Shown: piece by piece, positions 62,533 through 64,000 of the stretch
Numbering within the stretch: position 1 is the stretch's first letter
Layout: every line of letters begins with the position of its first letter
Assembly (NCBI GenBank): GCA_965277735.1
Contig: CBDIDO010000003.1
Span: 3,038,001-3,102,000, forward strand
Source: RH-AL1 sp965277735
Lineage (GTDB): Bacteria; Pseudomonadota; Alphaproteobacteria; Rhizobiales; Beijerinckiaceae
Direction: 5' to 3'
DNA: 64,000 nt
Program-made: the position numbers and the translations under genes
Notes under the pieces: model-generated
The model's input: the letters and a program-made list of their open reading frames with translations, nothing else
Database searches by the model: none
Told to the model about the DNA's origin: nothing

Positions 62533-64000
62533 TTAAGGTGTGCCGCGATCGCCTGTGATGAGACGTGTACCCCGCCGCAGGGTGAGATAACCCCAAAACC
62601 ACTCGACCAGCACGCCGGCCCTGCTGCGACCGTCGATCAGAAAAAACAAATGGACGGCGCCCCAGAGCCACCATGCAGGCGCTCCCGTCAGTTTGATTCG
62701 ACCAAAGTCAGCCACTGCCGCCTTTCGACCTATCGTGGCCAGGCTCCCCTGGTGTCTGTAAACGAAAGGCGCCGGAGGCGGTCGTCCCTGGAGTTTGCTG
62801 CGGATCGCGCGCGCGACGTATTCCCCCGCCTGCTTCGCCGCGGGTGCCAGCCCAGGGACGGCTTCGCCCGCCCATGCCATCGATGCGCAGGTGTCGCCGA
62901 TCGCAAATATGTTCTGGCAGCCCGGTACGAGGAGATCGATCCCGACCAGGATGCGTCCCGCGCGGTCGGCCTCGGCACCGAGCCAGAGCGCGGCGGCGGA
63001 TGCCTTGACGCCTGCGGCCCAAAGCACGCTGCGGGTCGGGATGAAACCGTGCGTTGTGAAGACGCCAGACGGGTCGATCTTTACAGCGCGCTCCTCGAGG
63101 AGCACATCGACGCCAAGGCGGCGTAATGCGGCGGCCGCTTCGATTGACAGCTTTTCGGCGAATGTCGGCAGGAGACGCGGTGCCGACTGGACGAGAACGA
63201 TGCGCGACACGGTCGGATCTACCGATCGAAAGTCGCCGGACATCCCAAAGCGGGCGAGCTCGGCGATGGCGCCGGCGATCTCGACCCCGGTTGGCCCTCC
63301 GCCGATGACGACGAAGGTCTGCCAGGCTCGTCGTTCGGTCGCATCTGGCGTGGACTCCGCTTCCTCGAACGCGCGGAGGATACGTCGTCGCACGGCGGTA
63401 GCGTCGTCGACGGATTTTAAGCCAGGTGCCAAGTCGCTCCATTCGTCATGGCCGAAATATGCGTGCTGTGCGCCCGTCGCGAGGACAAGCGTGTCGTACG
63501 CAATGCGGGCGGGTCCGATCACCACCTCCTGCGCGGCGCGATCGACCCCCGTGACCGTGCCGAGCAAGACGCGAATGTTCTCGTAGCCGCGAAACATGCC
63601 ACGGATCGGCGTCGCGATATCAGACGCCGACAGCCCCGCGGTCGCAACCTGATAGAGGAGCGGTTGGAACAGATGGTAATTGTGCTGATCGATCAGTGTG
63701 ACGTGGCAGTCGCAACCGCCGAGGCCACGAGAGACCGCGCATCCGGCGAAACCGGCGCCGACAACGACGACGCGATGCGCGCCCTGTCGCGGCGGCGGGA
63801 TCATGGCATGCAGTTTGCCGCCGAGCCACGCATCGATCGCAATTCCGCCGCCACCGTCGATCACGAGGAAGCCTAGGAGAAGCACCCAATACGTCGCGTC
63901 GCTCGCGATCGTGGCGCTGCCGATCGGCGCCAGCACGAGAAGTCCGAAAGCGACGACTCGGGTCGCGAGACCGCCGGCGAGCAGCGCGGCGCCGAGAAAC
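62533..64000 (-). CDS. DoxX-NADH dehydrogenase type II fusion (5' end outside the window)
   Basis: The frame runs without a stop to the window edge, so the start lies beyond 64000. The first visible part is membrane-spanning and DoxX-like (FLGAALLAGGLATRVVAFGL, then YWVLLLGFLVIDGGGGIAID). After KLHAMIPPPRQ the rest is a type II NADH dehydrogenase: HRVVVVGAGFAGCAVSRGLG (FAD site), NYHLFQPLLYQVATAGLSAS (quinone-site block), FVVIGGGPTGVEIAGAIAEL (NADH site) and NIFAIGDTCASM, ending in a short C-terminal membrane part (LWGAVHLFFLIDGRSRAGVL). It passes electrons from NADH to quinone without pumping protons. The fusion with a DoxX-like domain suggests two membrane-linked redox parts. Confidence 0.88.
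   Translation of the reverse strand, partial: FLGAALLAGGLATRVVAFGLLVLAPIGSATIASDATYWVLLLGFLVIDGGGGIAIDAWLGGKLHAMIPPPRQGAHRVVVVGAGFAGCAVSRGLGGCDCHVTLIDQHNYHLFQPLLYQVATAGLSASDIATPIRGMFRGYENIRVLLGTVTGVDRAAQEVVIGPARIAYDTLVLATGAQHAYFGHDEWSDLAPGLKSVDDATAVRRRILRAFEEAESTPDATERRAWQTFVVIGGGPTGVEIAGAIAELARFGMSGDFRSVDPTVSRIVLVQSAPRLLPTFAEKLSIEAAAALRRLGVDVLLEERAVKIDPSGVFTTHGFIPTRSVLWAAGVKASAAALWLGAEADRAGRILVGIDLLVPGCQNIFAIGDTCASMAWAGEAVPGLAPAAKQAGEYVARAIRSKLQGRPPPAPFVYRHQGSLATIGRKAAVADFGRIKLTGAPAWWLWGAVHLFFLIDGRSRAGVLVEWFWGYLTLRRGTRLITGDRGTP

Noticed and set aside
1..64000. CRISPR arrays, rRNA genes, complete tRNAs, replication origin
   Set aside because: No regularly spaced repeats, no rRNA sequence, only one tRNA 3'-end piece at 46396, and no repABC or similar genes seen.

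Overview
The window looks like accessory DNA (genomic island or megaplasmid) from a GC-rich alphaproteobacterium, most likely of the order Hyphomicrobiales. That placement is an inference. It rests on MucR, DUF6894, DUF1612/RHE_PE00001, DUF2924, DUF3489, PsiE and pRiA4b ORF-3 type genes, all typical of that order. I see no rRNA, no complete tRNA, no replication origin and no CRISPR array. Insertion sequences are dense and many genes are broken, as expected of a region that has taken repeated insertions.

Region 1 (1-31 kb) is metal and stress related. A tight plus-strand copper cluster fills 0.6-7.2 kb: Cys/His-rich periplasmic protein, Met-rich lipoprotein, TolC-like lipoprotein, multicopper oxidase, cupredoxin, CusF-like copper chaperone, two unknown secreted proteins and a UPF0718-type permease. 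After it come a DmeR/DmeF-like cobalt/nickel exporter pair whose regulator is frameshifted, an Nramp-like transporter, three decayed MerR-family regulators (one keeping a textbook 19-bp-spacer promoter), four tiny Met-rich exported proteins, and many small stress-type proteins, several of them in paralogous pairs (8430/27065, 9074/30898, 28833/30435). Two IS630-type elements, an IS3 relic, a helicase relic, a phage-protein relic and a LysR relic are scattered between.

Region 2 (31-46.5 kb) is a mobile-element mosaic. It has a complete IS66 element with an exact 8-bp target duplication and a translationally coupled pRiA4b ORF-3 passenger, a PAS protein cut by a nonsense codon, nested relics of a tyrosine recombinase, an IS3 element and a stomatin gene, a PsiE protein, and a RES/Xre toxin-antitoxin operon whose toxin is cut by an IS91 relic. 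It continues with MucR, WGR and DUF1612 proteins, a DUF3489-DUF2924-serine recombinase module, and a P4-type integrase that ends beside a tRNA-3'-end-like attachment sequence at about 46.4 kb.

Region 3 (46.6-56.7 kb) is a defence island and holds the most interesting system. A large protein with an N-terminal SIR2 domain, a RecG-type HATPase module and a C-terminal APAZ-like region overlaps a short prokaryotic Argonaute gene. The large gene is split by an IS1182-family element whose 4-bp target duplication (AGCA) lets the original reading frame be rebuilt exactly. An MmeI-like fused restriction-modification enzyme and a small serine resolvase follow.

Region 4 (56.8-64 kb) has a prolyl oligopeptidase overlapping a frameshifted alpha/beta hydrolase, an IS91 element with its companion tyrosine recombinase, and a DoxX-NADH dehydrogenase type II fusion that runs off the right edge.
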